A stretch of DNA of 22,987 nt from JAJYTL01 sp046705265 (GCA_046705265.1 JBJKQL010000101.1:1-22987), one strand, 5' to 3'. Numbered from the stretch's first letter, positions 8,092-17,075 are shown. The notes: generated from the sequence alone by a model not told the origin. Made by a program: numbers and translations.

Positions 8092-9194
8092 TGGCGAAGT
8101 TCGTTTCCGCCGGCCGGCTCGACGTCATCGATCCCGGCCATATCCTTGGCTCCTTGCCGGACCCCGTTCTCGTTGTCGACGCAAGTGGTCATATCTGTTT
8201 TGCCAATCCTGCCGCCGAACAATTCTTCGACGCCGGCGCATCATGGATTTGCCAGCAGTATTTGAGCGCGATCATCCCATTCAGTAGCCCGCTGCTCGAA
8301 CTCGTCCACCAAGTGCAGACCCATGGACAGACGGTATCGGAATATGGCGTCGATATCGGAAGCCCGCGCATCGGGCCACGCGAGGTCAATGTACTGGTAA
8401 GTCCAGTGCTTGAGGTCAGCGGTTGCGTCGTGTTGCAGATCGAGCCACGCACGATTGCCGAAAAAATGGATCGCCAGCTTTTGCACCGTGGCGCCGCCCG
8501 CTCGATCAGCGGCATGGCGGCCGTTCTGGCACATGAAGTGAAGAATCCACTCTCAGGCATTCGTGGTGCGGCGCAGCTCCTTGAGCAGAATGTGGTTCCG
8601 CGTGACCGCGAGTTGACGCGTCTGATTTGCGAGGAGGCTGATCGCATCTGCGCCCTCGTTGACCGCGTTGATATATTCTCTGACGAAGAGCCTATCACCT
8701 ATCGCGCGGTAAATATCCATGAGGTTTTAGAGCACGTGCGCAAAGTGGCGAAGGCCGGATTTGCGCGGGGCGTGCGCTTTACCGAGCACTACGATCCCTC
8801 GCTGCCGCCGGTCTTTGGTAATCGTGACCAACTTATTCAGGTCTTTCTCAATCTGGTGAAAAACGCGGCCGAGGTGGTCGAGCCCGGGGGCGAGATTACG
8901 CTCGCTACCGCCTATCGTCACGGCGTTAAGCTTGCCGTTCCAGGCAACCGTGAGCGCGTCCATCTGCCGCTCGAGGTGTCCATACAGGATGACGGGCCGG
9001 GCGTGCCCGAAGATCTGAAGCCGCATCTTTTCGACCCGTTCGTTAGCACTAAGGCCAATGGGACGGGTCTTGGGCTGGCGCTGGTGGCGAAGATCGTCGG
9101 CGATCATGGCGGGGTGGTTGAATGCGAAAGCCGGCCGCGACGCACGATCTTTCGCGTGCTGCTACCGGTGTCGGACAGCGCGAGCGAGGCATAG
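8091..9194 (+). CDS. ntrB: Nitrogen regulation sensor kinase NtrB (GlnL)
   Basis: This cytosolic histidine kinase has 367 residues. With PII protein it sets the phosphorylation state of NtrC according to nitrogen status. There are no membrane helices. A PAS domain covers about residues 15-110 (SLPDPVLVVDASGHICFANPAAEQFF). The dimerisation/phosphoacceptor box LAHEVKNPLSGIRGAAQLLE puts the phospho-His at H148. The ATPase domain shows NLVKNAAE (N box), DDGPGVPE (G1) and TGLGLALVAKI (G2). I chose ATG 8091, which shares one base with the dusB stop. A GTG at 8088 is one codon further upstream. ntrC begins two bases after the stop. Length and order match alphaproteobacterial NtrB closely. Confidence 0.95.
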   Translation: MAKFVSAGRLDVIDPGHILGSLPDPVLVVDASGHICFANPAAEQFFDAGASWICQQYLSAIIPFSSPLLELVHQVQTHGQTVSEYGVDIGSPRIGPREVNVLVSPVLEVSGCVVLQIEPRTIAEKMDRQLLHRGAARSISGMAAVLAHEVKNPLSGIRGAAQLLEQNVVPRDRELTRLICEEADRICALVDRVDIFSDEEPITYRAVNIHEVLEHVRKVAKAGFARGVRFTEHYDPSLPPVFGNRDQLIQVFLNLVKNAAEVVEPGGEITLATAYRHGVKLAVPGNRERVHLPLEVSIQDDGPGVPEDLKPHLFDPFVSTKANGTGLGLALVAKIVGDHGGVVECESRPRRTIFRVLLPVSDSASEA

Positions 9195-9196
9195 CG

Positions 9197-10642
9197 ATGA
9201 CCAAAGGAACGATTCTTGTCGCCGATGACGACCGTGGTATTCGCACCGTGCTCGATCAGGCGCTCGGCCGGGTTGGTTATGAGGTGCGTACCACCGGGCA
9301 CGCCGCGGCGCTGTGGCGCTGGGTCGCCGATGGCGAAGGGGATTTGGTCATAACTGATGTAGTGATGCCGGACGAAAACGGTCTCGATCTCCTGCCTCGC
9401 ATCAAAAAGCTGCGTCCGGATCTGCCGATTGTTGTGATGAGCGCGCAGAGCACGCTTCTCACTGCCGTCAAGGCGGCCGAACGAGGCGCCTACGACTATC
9501 TGCCAAAGCCCTTTGATCTCAAGGACTTGGTCGTTGTTGTGGAACGTGCGTTAAGCCGCCCGAGGAGCGAGGCCGTCGGCGGCTTGGCGGATCAGGAGGA
9601 GGAGAAGCTTTCGCTCATTGGCCGGTCGCCTGCGATGCAGGAGGTTTATCGCATTCTAGCGCGACTTTTGGCGACCGATCTTACGGTCTTAATCTCGGGC
9701 GAAAGCGGCACTGGCAAGGAGCTCGTGGCGCGCGCACTCCACACCTATGGCAAGCGAAAAAATGCTCCGTTTGTCGCCGTTAACATGGCGGCGATTCCGC
9801 GAGAATTAATAGAATCGGAGTTATTTGGCCATGAAAAGGGGGCTTTCACCGGCGCCACTGCCCGCAATGTCGGGCGCTTCGAACAGGCCAATGGCGGCAC
9901 CCTTTTTCTTGATGAGATCGGCGATATGCCTCTCGAAGCGCAGACACGGCTTCTACGTGTCCTGCAGGAAGGTGAGTACACCTCGGTTGGCGGCCGTGAG
10001 CCGATTCGCACCAACGTGCGTATTGTCGCCGCAACCAACCGCGACCTCCGCCAGTTCGTTGCCCGCGGATTGTTCCGTGAGGATTTGTTTTATCGCCTCA
10101 ACGTGGTCCCAATTCGGCTACCACCGCTGCGCGAGCGGACCGACGATATCCCTGATTTGGTTCGCCATTTCCTGAACCAGGTACAGGCCGAGTCGCTGCC
10201 GGCCAAGACAATTACGCCAGAGGCACTGGAACGTCTGAAACGACACCGGTGGCCGGGCAACATCCGTGAACTTGAAAATCTGGTGCGGCGGTTTGCTGCG
10301 CTTCATTCCGAGGAGGTCATCGACGTACCGGTGATCGAAGCCGAGCTCGCCGACGCAACGCCACCGCCATCGACCGCTGACGCCACCGGCGAAAGCGACA
10401 ATCTAAGCGGTGCGGTGGAACAGCATCTTGCGCGCTATTTTACCGCTCATGGTGAACACCTTCCCCCCGCCGGGCTCTATGACCGGGTCCTGCGAGAGAT
10501 TGAACGTCCCCTTATTACCTTGACGCTCTCGGCTACCCGGGGCAATCAGATCCGGGCGGCGCAGCTTCTTGGCCTCAACCGGAATACGCTGAGGAAGAAG
10601 ATTCGGGACCTGGACATCCAGGTTTGGCGCGGCATGCGCTGA
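9197..10642 (+). CDS. ntrC: Nitrogen regulator NtrC (GlnG), sigma-54 activator
   Basis: This response regulator activates sigma-54 promoters of nitrogen assimilation genes when phosphorylated by NtrB. The 481-residue product has a receiver domain (residues 3-115) with acidic pocket D10-D12, phospho-acceptor D54 and K104. The AAA+ domain (about 140-370) has Walker A GESGTGKE at 168-175, the sigma-54 contact loop GAFTGA at 215-220, Walker B GGTLFLDEIGD at 233-243 and AATNRD plus FREDLFYRLNV for sensor and arginine-finger functions. A C-terminal Fis-type helix-turn-helix includes AAQLLGLNRNTLRKK. The frame stays open upstream to 9122, but ATG 9197 places D54 at the canonical position and follows the ntrB stop by two bases, so it is the true start. 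ntrY follows after 70 bases. Confidence 0.97.
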   Translation: MTKGTILVADDDRGIRTVLDQALGRVGYEVRTTGHAAALWRWVADGEGDLVITDVVMPDENGLDLLPRIKKLRPDLPIVVMSAQSTLLTAVKAAERGAYDYLPKPFDLKDLVVVVERALSRPRSEAVGGLADQEEEKLSLIGRSPAMQEVYRILARLLATDLTVLISGESGTGKELVARALHTYGKRKNAPFVAVNMAAIPRELIESELFGHEKGAFTGATARNVGRFEQANGGTLFLDEIGDMPLEAQTRLLRVLQEGEYTSVGGREPIRTNVRIVAATNRDLRQFVARGLFREDLFYRLNVVPIRLPPLRERTDDIPDLVRHFLNQVQAESLPAKTITPEALERLKRHRWPGNIRELENLVRRFAALHSEEVIDVPVIEAELADATPPPSTADATGESDNLSGAVEQHLARYFTAHGEHLPPAGLYDRVLREIERPLITLTLSATRGNQIRAAQLLGLNRNTLRKKIRDLDIQVWRGMR

Positions 10643-10712
10643 CGTCGAAGGGATTGACCGGCCGGAACGAAGCGGAAATTGCCGGTTTCCCGGGCTTAGG
10701 GTAGTGTTCGGC

Positions 10713-12998
10713 ATGACCATGCCGGCAACCTGGGGCAAGAGGACGTTCGACAACCTGCTGACGGCAGCTCTTGCTGCGGTGATCGGGTTTTCGGGGTGGG
10801 GCCGTCGTGTCGGCCTTGCGCGTAAACTGACCATATCGCTGGCGCTCGGGGCGATTGTGTCAGGCGTGGCGACCTATCTATGCCTGACCGGCGGCATACC
10901 GATCGCGTCGAATCAATTCCTTCTACGCGGTCTCCTACTTTCCGATCTCGTCATTCTGCTGCTCTTGAGCGCGGTGGTAGCCCAGCGCGTCGTCCGCCTA
11001 TGGCTTGAGCGTCGGAGTGGCGTCGCCGGATCGAAGTTACATGTCCGCGTCGTGCTCCTCTTTAGTATCGTTGCAGTGATGCCGGCCATTATCGTATCTG
11101 TCTTTTCGGCACTATTCTTCAACTATGGGCTGCAGGTTTGGTTCAGCAAGCAGGTAGTGACGGCGGTCAATGAGTCGGTCGCGGTCGCCGAGGCCTACAT
11201 GCACGAGCACCGGCGAGCGATCAAGGCCGATGTCCTTGCCATGGCCGCCGACCTCAACCGTGATGCGCCGGAGCTTGCAAACAATCCGGCTTTGTTCAAC
11301 CGTGTCATCAACGCGCAGGTACAGCTTCGCTCACTGTCTGAAGCAATGGTTTTTGATTCGCAGGGCGATATTCTCGCACGATCAAGCCTCAGCTTTCTGA
11401 TGGAATTCGACAAGGTGCCCGAATGGGCATTGGAAAAGGCGGCGAAAGGGGACGTAGTGGTTCTCACGTCCGACAACGAGGACCGCGTCCGGGCTTTGGT
11501 CCGGCTCGACGACTTTCTTGATAGCTACCTCTATGTCGGGCGTCTCATCGAGCCGGAGGTGATCGCGCACCTGGAGCGGGCCCGACAGGCCGCTGCGGCT
11601 TACAGACGTCTCGAGGCCGAGCGACCACGAATCGAGGTCACCTTCGCGTTAATCTATATCGTGGTGTCGCTGTTGACGCTCCTGGCCGCAGTCACATTCG
11701 GCCTTGCCATCGCAACCCGGCTGATACGCCCGATCTCGAATATGATCGCCGCGGCCGAGCGAGTGCGCAGTGGTGACCTCTCGGCCAGGGTTCCCGTTGT
11801 TGCCGCCGATGACGAGATGGCGAATCTGGGGCACGCCTTTAACCGGATGACGATGCAGCTTGAAGCGCAGCGCACGGAACTTGTCCTCGCCAATCGCGAA
11901 ATGGTTGAACGGCGGCGCTTCATCGAGGCAGTTCTGGCCGGTGTCTCCGCCGCGGTGATCGGTCTTGACGACGACGGCCGCGTTACGGTTGCCAATCCGT
12001 CGGCGGTGCGCTTCCTTGGCACTGCGGCTGAGGATCTTATCGGTCTTTCAGTAACGGTGGTGATGCCCGGTATGGAGCAGCTTTTGCGGGACGCGCAAAG
12101 CCATCCCGAGCGCCCGGTCGAGGGGCAGATCACGGTGGTGCGAAACGGACGGCCACGCCATCTTTCTATCGGCATCGCGGCCGATCGAGAGGGCGGGGTG
12201 ACTCAGGGATACGTCGTGAGTTTCGACGACATCACGGAGCTGGTATCGGCGCAGCGCACTGCGGCCTGGGCGGATGTGGCACGCCGCATCGCTCATGAAA
12301 TAAAGAACCCGCTAACCCCGATCCAGCTTTCGGCCGAACGGCTACGGCGGAAATATCTCAAGGAAATATCAAGTGATCCTGATGTCTTTTCTAAATGCAC
12401 CGATACGATTATTCGCCAAGTCGGCGACCTTCGACGAATGGTGGACGAATTTTCTGCCTTCGCCCGCCTTCCGGCACCCGTATTCAAGTGGGAAAATTTG
12501 AACGAACTGATCCGACAGGGACTCGTGCTTCAGCAGCTCGCCAATCCGGATATCGATTACATCGCGACACTGCCGGAACAGCCGGTAATGCTGCGCTGCG
12601 ACTCTCGTCAGATCGCGCAAGTTCTCACCAACCTCTTGCAGAACGCGGCGCAGTCGATTGAGGCACATCGGGCCACGGAAGTGGACGCACCTCGCGGGCG
12701 CATCATCGTTCATCTTGCTTTGGGGCCGGGGGCAGCCATCCTCGACGTGGTTGATAATGGCCGCGGCCTGCCTGCCGAGGAGCGGGACCACCTGACGGAG
12801 CCCTACGTCACGACCCGAGCCAAGGGTTCCGGCCTCGGCCTCGCGATCGTCAAGAAGATCATGGAAGATCACAACGGCACCCTGCTCTTGGAGGACGTTC
12901 CTGAAGGCGGCGCGCGAATCCGCTTGGTATTTCGTATTGGCGAAGGAGAGGAAGATAGCATGGGAAAGGTCGAGCAGAGAATAGACCATGGCGCATGA
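10713..12998 (+). CDS. ntrY: Nitrogen regulation membrane sensor kinase NtrY
   Basis: This large membrane histidine kinase (761 residues from ATG 10713) pairs with NtrX and has been linked to nitrogen and redox/oxygen responses in alphaproteobacteria. Hydrophobic segments lie near residues 40-60, 75-95 and 113-140, and a fourth at about 311-334 closes a periplasmic region. A HAMP linker follows (RLIRPISNMIAAAERVRSGDLSAR region), then a PAS domain at about 400-510, a HisKA box RRIAHEIKNPLTPIQLSAERL with phospho-His at about residue 528, and the ATPase domain with NLLQNAAQSI, DNGRGLP and GSGLGLAIVKKI. A GTG at 10704 would add three residues, and AGGG at 10698-10701 does not settle the choice. 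The 70-base gap after ntrC could hold a promoter. The 3' end overlaps ntrX by 11 bases. Confidence 0.95.
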   Translation: MTMPATWGKRTFDNLLTAALAAVIGFSGWGRRVGLARKLTISLALGAIVSGVATYLCLTGGIPIASNQFLLRGLLLSDLVILLLLSAVVAQRVVRLWLERRSGVAGSKLHVRVVLLFSIVAVMPAIIVSVFSALFFNYGLQVWFSKQVVTAVNESVAVAEAYMHEHRRAIKADVLAMAADLNRDAPELANNPALFNRVINAQVQLRSLSEAMVFDSQGDILARSSLSFLMEFDKVPEWALEKAAKGDVVVLTSDNEDRVRALVRLDDFLDSYLYVGRLIEPEVIAHLERARQAAAAYRRLEAERPRIEVTFALIYIVVSLLTLLAAVTFGLAIATRLIRPISNMIAAAERVRSGDLSARVPVVAADDEMANLGHAFNRMTMQLEAQRTELVLANREMVERRRFIEAVLAGVSAAVIGLDDDGRVTVANPSAVRFLGTAAEDLIGLSVTVVMPGMEQLLRDAQSHPERPVEGQITVVRNGRPRHLSIGIAADREGGVTQGYVVSFDDITELVSAQRTAAWADVARRIAHEIKNPLTPIQLSAERLRRKYLKEISSDPDVFSKCTDTIIRQVGDLRRMVDEFSAFARLPAPVFKWENLNELIRQGLVLQQLANPDIDYIATLPEQPVMLRCDSRQIAQVLTNLLQNAAQSIEAHRATEVDAPRGRIIVHLALGPGAAILDVVDNGRGLPAEERDHLTEPYVTTRAKGSGLGLAIVKKIMEDHNGTLLLEDVPEGGARIRLVFRIGEGEEDSMGKVEQRIDHGA

Positions 12999-14385
12999 CA
13001 TCCTGATTGTCGACGACGAGGCAGATATTCGGGAACTCGTGGCAGGGATTCTCTCGGACGAGGGGATGAACACGCGAACGGCAGGCGATTCGGATGAAGC
13101 CTTGCGTGAAATCTCGGCGCGCCGGCCCTCGCTTCTGGTGCTGGATATCTGGCTTAAGGGCAGTAAGCTCGATGGACTTGAGGTGTTGGATGTCGTCCGT
13201 CGCGACCACCCTCACTTGCCGGTGATTGTCATCAGCGGTCACGGCAACATCGAGACAGCTGTGGCTGCAATCAAACGCGGCGCCTATGACTTCATCGAAA
13301 AGCCGTTCAAGGCTGATCGACTTCTGCTTCAGGTGCAGCGAGCCATTGAGGCTTGGCGTCTAAAGCGCGAGAACGAGGAATTACGCATACGGGCGGGTCA
13401 TGAGGCGGAACTGATCGGCTCGTCGGCGGCGATCCAGGTGGTCCGAAACACCGTCGAGCGTGTGGCACCGACTAACAGCCGTGTCCTCATCAGTGGGCCG
13501 CCCGGATCCGGTAAGGAGGTCGTGGCGCGGCTGCTGCATGCTCAGTCGCGGCGGGCCGACGGCCCCTTCGTCGTCCTTAATGCTGCCTCGATGGCACCCG
13601 AACGGATGGAAATGGAGCTCTTTGGTCTCGATGAGGGCGCCATGGGAGGTGAGGGAGCGCCAAAGATTGGGACTTTCGAAGAGGCGCATGGAGGCACACT
13701 TTTCATCGACGAAGTCGCGGAGATGCCGCTCGAAACCCAGGCCAAGATTCTTCGTGTTCTGGTGGAACAGACGTTTCAACGCGTCGGAGGCCAAGCCAAG
13801 GTTGCGGTGGATGTCCGGGTGGTGAGCGCGACTAGCCGCGATCTTCCAGCTGAGATCGCGGCGGGCCGGCTGCGACAAGATCTGTTCCATCGCCTGAACG
13901 TGGTGCCGATTCGAGTACCCGGCTTGCATGAACGACGCGATGACATTCCGGCCTTGGCGCGTTATTTTCTCCGTCGTGAGGCTGGCGCTCAGGGGCTTCC
14001 CCTTCGCGAGATCGGTGAGGACGCGATGGCGATCCTGCAGTCGGCGAGCTGGCCCGGCAATGGACGCGAACTTCGTAACATCGTTGCACGGCTACTTATT
14101 CTCACGCCAGGAGACCCCCGCTCGACAATTCGCGCTGAAATGTTGCCGCCTGAGATCGGCGCACTGACCCCGCTTTCTCCCCGTGGGGACAGTAGCCAAG
14201 AGGTGATGGCGCTGCCGTTGCGGGAAGCGCGCGAGGTGTTCGAGCGCGAATATCTTCTTGCGCAAATCACCCGATTTGGTGGCAATATCTCGCGGACTGC
14301 AGCCTTCGTTGGCATGGAACGTTCAGCTCTGCACCGTAAGCTGAAGTCTCTCGGCGTCACCACCAGCGAACGTATACTGGGCTAA
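12988..14385 (+). CDS. ntrX: Response regulator NtrX with degenerate sigma-54 contact loop
   Basis: This NtrC-like regulator of 465 residues is the partner of NtrY. The receiver domain has D10-D11 and phospho-acceptor D53 (VLDIWLKGSKLDGLEVL), and K105 in IEKPF. The AAA+ domain has Walker A GPPGSGKE at 170-177 and Walker B GGTLFIDEVAE at 235-245. The GAFTGA loop that normally contacts sigma-54 is replaced by GAMGGEGA at about 217-224. A Fis-type helix-turn-helix ends the protein (NISRTAAFVGMERSALHRKLKSLGV). Loss of GAFTGA is, to my knowledge, typical for alphaproteobacterial NtrX and suggests it does not remodel sigma-54 polymerase but acts as an ordinary DNA-binding regulator. The start ATG lies inside the end of ntrY, which implies translational coupling. 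A 40-base gap precedes the aminotransferase. Confidence 0.95.
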   Translation: MAHDILIVDDEADIRELVAGILSDEGMNTRTAGDSDEALREISARRPSLLVLDIWLKGSKLDGLEVLDVVRRDHPHLPVIVISGHGNIETAVAAIKRGAYDFIEKPFKADRLLLQVQRAIEAWRLKRENEELRIRAGHEAELIGSSAAIQVVRNTVERVAPTNSRVLISGPPGSGKEVVARLLHAQSRRADGPFVVLNAASMAPERMEMELFGLDEGAMGGEGAPKIGTFEEAHGGTLFIDEVAEMPLETQAKILRVLVEQTFQRVGGQAKVAVDVRVVSATSRDLPAEIAAGRLRQDLFHRLNVVPIRVPGLHERRDDIPALARYFLRREAGAQGLPLREIGEDAMAILQSASWPGNGRELRNIVARLLILTPGDPRSTIRAEMLPPEIGALTPLSPRGDSSQEVMALPLREAREVFEREYLLAQITRFGGNISRTAAFVGMERSALHRKLKSLGVTTSERILG

Positions 14386-14425
14386 CATCGCGATTTTAAT
14401 TAATACGAAGCTTGGAAAAACAGAG

Positions 14426-15292
14426 ATGTCACGGATCGCTTACGTCAACGGTCAGTATGTGCGTCACGACAAGGCTGCCGTTCACATCGAAGATAGGGGA
14501 TACCAATTCGCCGACGGCGTTTATGAAGTGCTGGCTGTGGTCGACGGCGACTTGATCGACGTCGCGGATCACATGAATCGCCTTGATCATTCTCTCGCGT
14601 CGCTTGGCATCGGCTGGCCGGTGACGGCGGGAGTTATGCCACTTTTGATGCGCGAAGTCGTGCGGCGGAACTGTGTCCGCGATGGCATGCTCTATCTGCA
14701 GATTACCCGCGGCGTCGCCCGGCGCGAGCATGCGTTTCCCATTGACACTAAACCAACGCTGGTAATGACGGCGCGGGCCGTCGCGCCGACCAAACGCAGG
14801 ATGCTGATAACGACGGGTGTCAAGGTGGTGACGTTGCCTGATATCCGTTGGTCGCGCTGCGACATTAAGTCGGTGGCCTTGCTACCCAACGTATTGGCGA
14901 AGCAGAAAGCGAAGGAGGCCGGTGCCTATGAGGCCTGGATGATCGCACCGGATGGCACCGTCACCGAAGGTGCATCGAGCAATGCTTGGATTGTCAACGC
15001 GGACGGCACCGTTATTACACGACCACTTGGACGCGACATTCTCGGCGGCGTTACGCGCTTGCAGATCGTCAATCTTGCCCGACATGCGCAAATCAAAGTG
15101 ATCGAGCGTCCGTTTACGGTTGCCGAAGCCAAAGCGGCCCGGGAGGCCTTTGTCACCTCGACTACGGCCTTCGTTGCGCCGGTGGTTGAGATCGACGGAT
15201 TTGTCGTCGGTGACGGGGGACCCGGGCCAGTGGCGCGGAAGCTTGCTGGACTTTATGATCGGCATGCAGCCGGTGAGCACCACACGGCATGA
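14426..15292 (+). CDS. dat: Class IV aminotransferase, D-amino-acid (D-alanine) transaminase type
   Basis: This PLP enzyme of fold type IV has 288 residues. The N-terminal pattern YVNGQYV...VHIEDRGYQFADGVYEV is typical of D-amino-acid transaminases. The PLP lysine is K148 in the context RCDIKSVALLPNVLAKQKA, and E181 in TEGASSNAWIV matches the conserved cofactor-binding Glu. Bacillus DAAT uses K145 and E177, so the spacing agrees. Such enzymes exchange amino groups between D-alanine and 2-oxoacids, for instance to make D-glutamate. Branched-chain aminotransferase and aminodeoxychorismate lyase share the fold, but the N-terminus and RCDIK context favour the D-amino-acid type. It sits between ntrX and hfq on the same strand, 40 bases after ntrX, so it may be read from the ntr transcripts. 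Confidence 0.88.
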   Translation: MSRIAYVNGQYVRHDKAAVHIEDRGYQFADGVYEVLAVVDGDLIDVADHMNRLDHSLASLGIGWPVTAGVMPLLMREVVRRNCVRDGMLYLQITRGVARREHAFPIDTKPTLVMTARAVAPTKRRMLITTGVKVVTLPDIRWSRCDIKSVALLPNVLAKQKAKEAGAYEAWMIAPDGTVTEGASSNAWIVNADGTVITRPLGRDILGGVTRLQIVNLARHAQIKVIERPFTVAEAKAAREAFVTSTTAFVAPVVEIDGFVVGDGGPGPVARKLAGLYDRHAAGEHHTA

Positions 15293-15391
15293 CATCGGAG
15301 TGAATCGTCTATGGTTTCAATAGATTTTGGTGATTGTAGATGCCGCTGAAGCTCTTGTCGCCGCCACAGCGATACCCCATGTTGTTTTTAG

Positions 15392-15445
15392 GTTCAGAGG
15401 GTGGTGCCGTGCCCAACTTTTTGCGACGACACCCAAAATCTGAAC
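15392..15445 (+). promoter_or_regulatory. Imperfect inverted repeat in the hfq leader
   Basis: In the 189-base gap before hfq, GTTCAGA (15392-15398) plus GGGTG (15399-15403) can pair with CACCC (15430-15434) and TCTGAAC (15439-15445). This gives a 12-bp stem with a four-A bulge (15435-15438) and a 26-base loop. It ends 36 bases before the hfq start codon. In RNA this could be a leader structure or protein-binding site, and Hfq is known to control its own mRNA in other bacteria. No T-run follows, so it is not a plain terminator. Function is inference only. Confidence 0.4.
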
Positions 15446-15481
15446 TGAAGAAGAATAGCAGATAATCAAAAAGGACACGCG

Positions 15482-15742
15482 ATGACCACCGAGAAGCCTC
15501 AAAATGTTCAGGACGTATTTCTTAATCACGTCCGTAAAAACAAGCTTCCTGTTACCGTTTTCTTGGTCAATGGCGTCAAGCTTCAGGGCATGATTAGTTG
15601 GTTTGACAACTTTTCTGTTTTACTGCGCCGAGACGGACATGTGCAGCTCGTTTATAAGCATGCAATTTCTACGGTGATGCCTGCGGGACCGATACAGTTG
15701 TTCGAGCCGGCGCAACAGCAGGAGGCGGCGTCTGCCCGCTAA
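15482..15742 (+). CDS. hfq: RNA chaperone Hfq
   Basis: This Sm-like protein of 86 residues forms a hexameric ring that pairs small RNAs with mRNAs. The family signature is complete: NVQDVFLNHVRKNKLPVTVFLVNGVKLQG (conserved Gln in the proximal RNA-binding face, Sm1) and FDNFSVLLRRDGHVQLVYKHAISTVMP (YKHAIS is the Sm2 motif). The C-terminal tail after residue 70 is short and Gln/Ala/Glu-rich, as in alphaproteobacteria. AAGGA at 15471-15475 lies six bases before the ATG, a good ribosome-binding site. The 189-base upstream gap probably carries its own promoter. hflX follows within 50 bases, as in many proteobacteria. Confidence 0.98.
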   Translation: MTTEKPQNVQDVFLNHVRKNKLPVTVFLVNGVKLQGMISWFDNFSVLLRRDGHVQLVYKHAISTVMPAGPIQLFEPAQQQEAASAR

Positions 15743-15791
15743 CGGCAAGCCGCCCACGGCGCGCCGGTTTGCCGCACCGCTCGGACAGGAC

Positions 15792-17075
15792 GTGCGCACC
15801 GTCGTATTATTGCCGGTCGCCAAACGGGTTCATAGGGGCAGGTTGCGTTCAGCCGCCGCGCGACTCGCTGAGACGGTCGATTTGACGAAGGCGATCGGTC
15901 TTAAGGTCGTACGTGCGGAAGAAGTGCCTGTCGAACGATTCCGTCCATCGACATTGATCGGCAGAGGGGTAGTCGACCGGGTTGGCGCGGCGATCGCAGA
16001 CGACAAGATCGAGCTTGTGGTGGTTGATGCTGCTGTATCGCCAGTGCAGCAACGCAATTTGGAACGTGCCTGGCAGGCAAAGGTGATCGACCGTACGGGG
16101 TTGATCCTGGAAATCTTCGGCGAACGAGCCTCGACGAACGAGGGGCGGCTTCAGGTCGAGCTAGCCCACCTTAGCTACCAACGGTCACGCCTCGTGCGTT
16201 CCTGGACCCATCTTGAGCGCCAGCGCGGCGGCTTCGGATTTCTCGGTGGTCCTGGCGAGCGGCAGATCGAGGTTGATAGGCGGCTCATCGACGCGCGGAT
16301 CCTGCATATTCGCCGTGAGCTGGAGAGCGTCGTCCGCACTCGCGCCCTTCATCGCGTCCCACGGCGCGATGTGCCTTACCCCGTGATTGCACTCGTCGGC
16401 TATACGAATGCTGGAAAGTCCACCCTTTTCAACAAGTTGGTCGATGCAGGGGTGACCGCGAGGGATCAGCTCTTCACCACCCTGGATCCTACCCTGCGAG
16501 GCCTCGTTCTTCCGAGCGGCCGACGCGTCGTTCTTTCTGATACGGTAGGCTTCATCGAAGATCTTCCAACCCATCTTATAGCCGCCTTTCGAGCCACGCT
16601 TGAAGAGGTGGTCGAGGCTGACATTCTCATACACGTACGTGACATAACCGACGCGGAGACAGAGGCCCAGGCTGCCGACGTTAGCCAAGTGCTTTCTGAG
16701 ATCGGAATTGCCGGCGACCTGAACCACAACATGATCGAGGTCTGGAACAAAATTGATCTCCTGCCTTCCGAGCGGCGGATCGAGATAATGAACCGGAGCC
16801 AGCGAGACGGACGAAGCGTCGCACTCTCAGCTTTGACCAGTGAAGGCGTTGATACACTTCTGGCACGGCTAGACGGGAAGTTGGCGGCGTCAGCGGAAAT
16901 CATCGACGTGACAGTCGACCTCGGGGACGGCGAAAGCTTAGCCTGGCTTTATCGGCATGGAGAGGTCTTGAGCCGAAACGACGATATGGCAGGATCAGCC
17001 CATCTTCGGGTCGGCATGAACGCCGCGAATCTAGCGCGGTTCGAGCGCCGTCGAACGCGAGGCAAATCCTCCTAG
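15792..17075 (+). CDS. hflX: GTPase HflX
   Basis: This ribosome-associated GTPase has 427 residues. HflX splits stalled or stress-damaged ribosomes. The N-terminal HflX domain includes LEIFGERASTNEGRLQVELAHLSY and the linker GGFGFLGGPGERQIEVDRR. The GTPase domain has G1 GYTNAGKS at residues 203-210, the switch region TTLDPTLRG, G3 DTVGF at 250-254, G4 NKID at 319-322 and a G5-like SALTSEG. The C-terminal domain ends in a basic tail. GTG 15792 is the only ATG/GTG/TTG candidate, because the frame is open back to 15678 but contains no other such start. A CTG at 15732 overlapping hfq would add 20 residues. The gap to the convergent kinase gene is 25 bases, with no obvious terminator. Confidence 0.95.
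   Translation: MRTVVLLPVAKRVHRGRLRSAAARLAETVDLTKAIGLKVVRAEEVPVERFRPSTLIGRGVVDRVGAAIADDKIELVVVDAAVSPVQQRNLERAWQAKVIDRTGLILEIFGERASTNEGRLQVELAHLSYQRSRLVRSWTHLERQRGGFGFLGGPGERQIEVDRRLIDARILHIRRELESVVRTRALHRVPRRDVPYPVIALVGYTNAGKSTLFNKLVDAGVTARDQLFTTLDPTLRGLVLPSGRRVVLSDTVGFIEDLPTHLIAAFRATLEEVVEADILIHVRDITDAETEAQAADVSQVLSEIGIAGDLNHNMIEVWNKIDLLPSERRIEIMNRSQRDGRSVALSALTSEGVDTLLARLDGKLAASAEIIDVTVDLGDGESLAWLYRHGEVLSRNDDMAGSAHLRVGMNAANLARFERRRTRGKSS

Noticed and set aside
9122..9196. N-terminal extension of ntrC into ntrB
   Set aside because: The extra 25 codons overlap the conserved end of NtrB, and starting at 9197 puts the phospho-acceptor at D54 as in the family.
12369..13073. Minus-strand open frame of 234 codons across the ntrY/ntrX junction
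   Set aside because: Both sense genes are intact over this stretch, and the antisense product has no family features.
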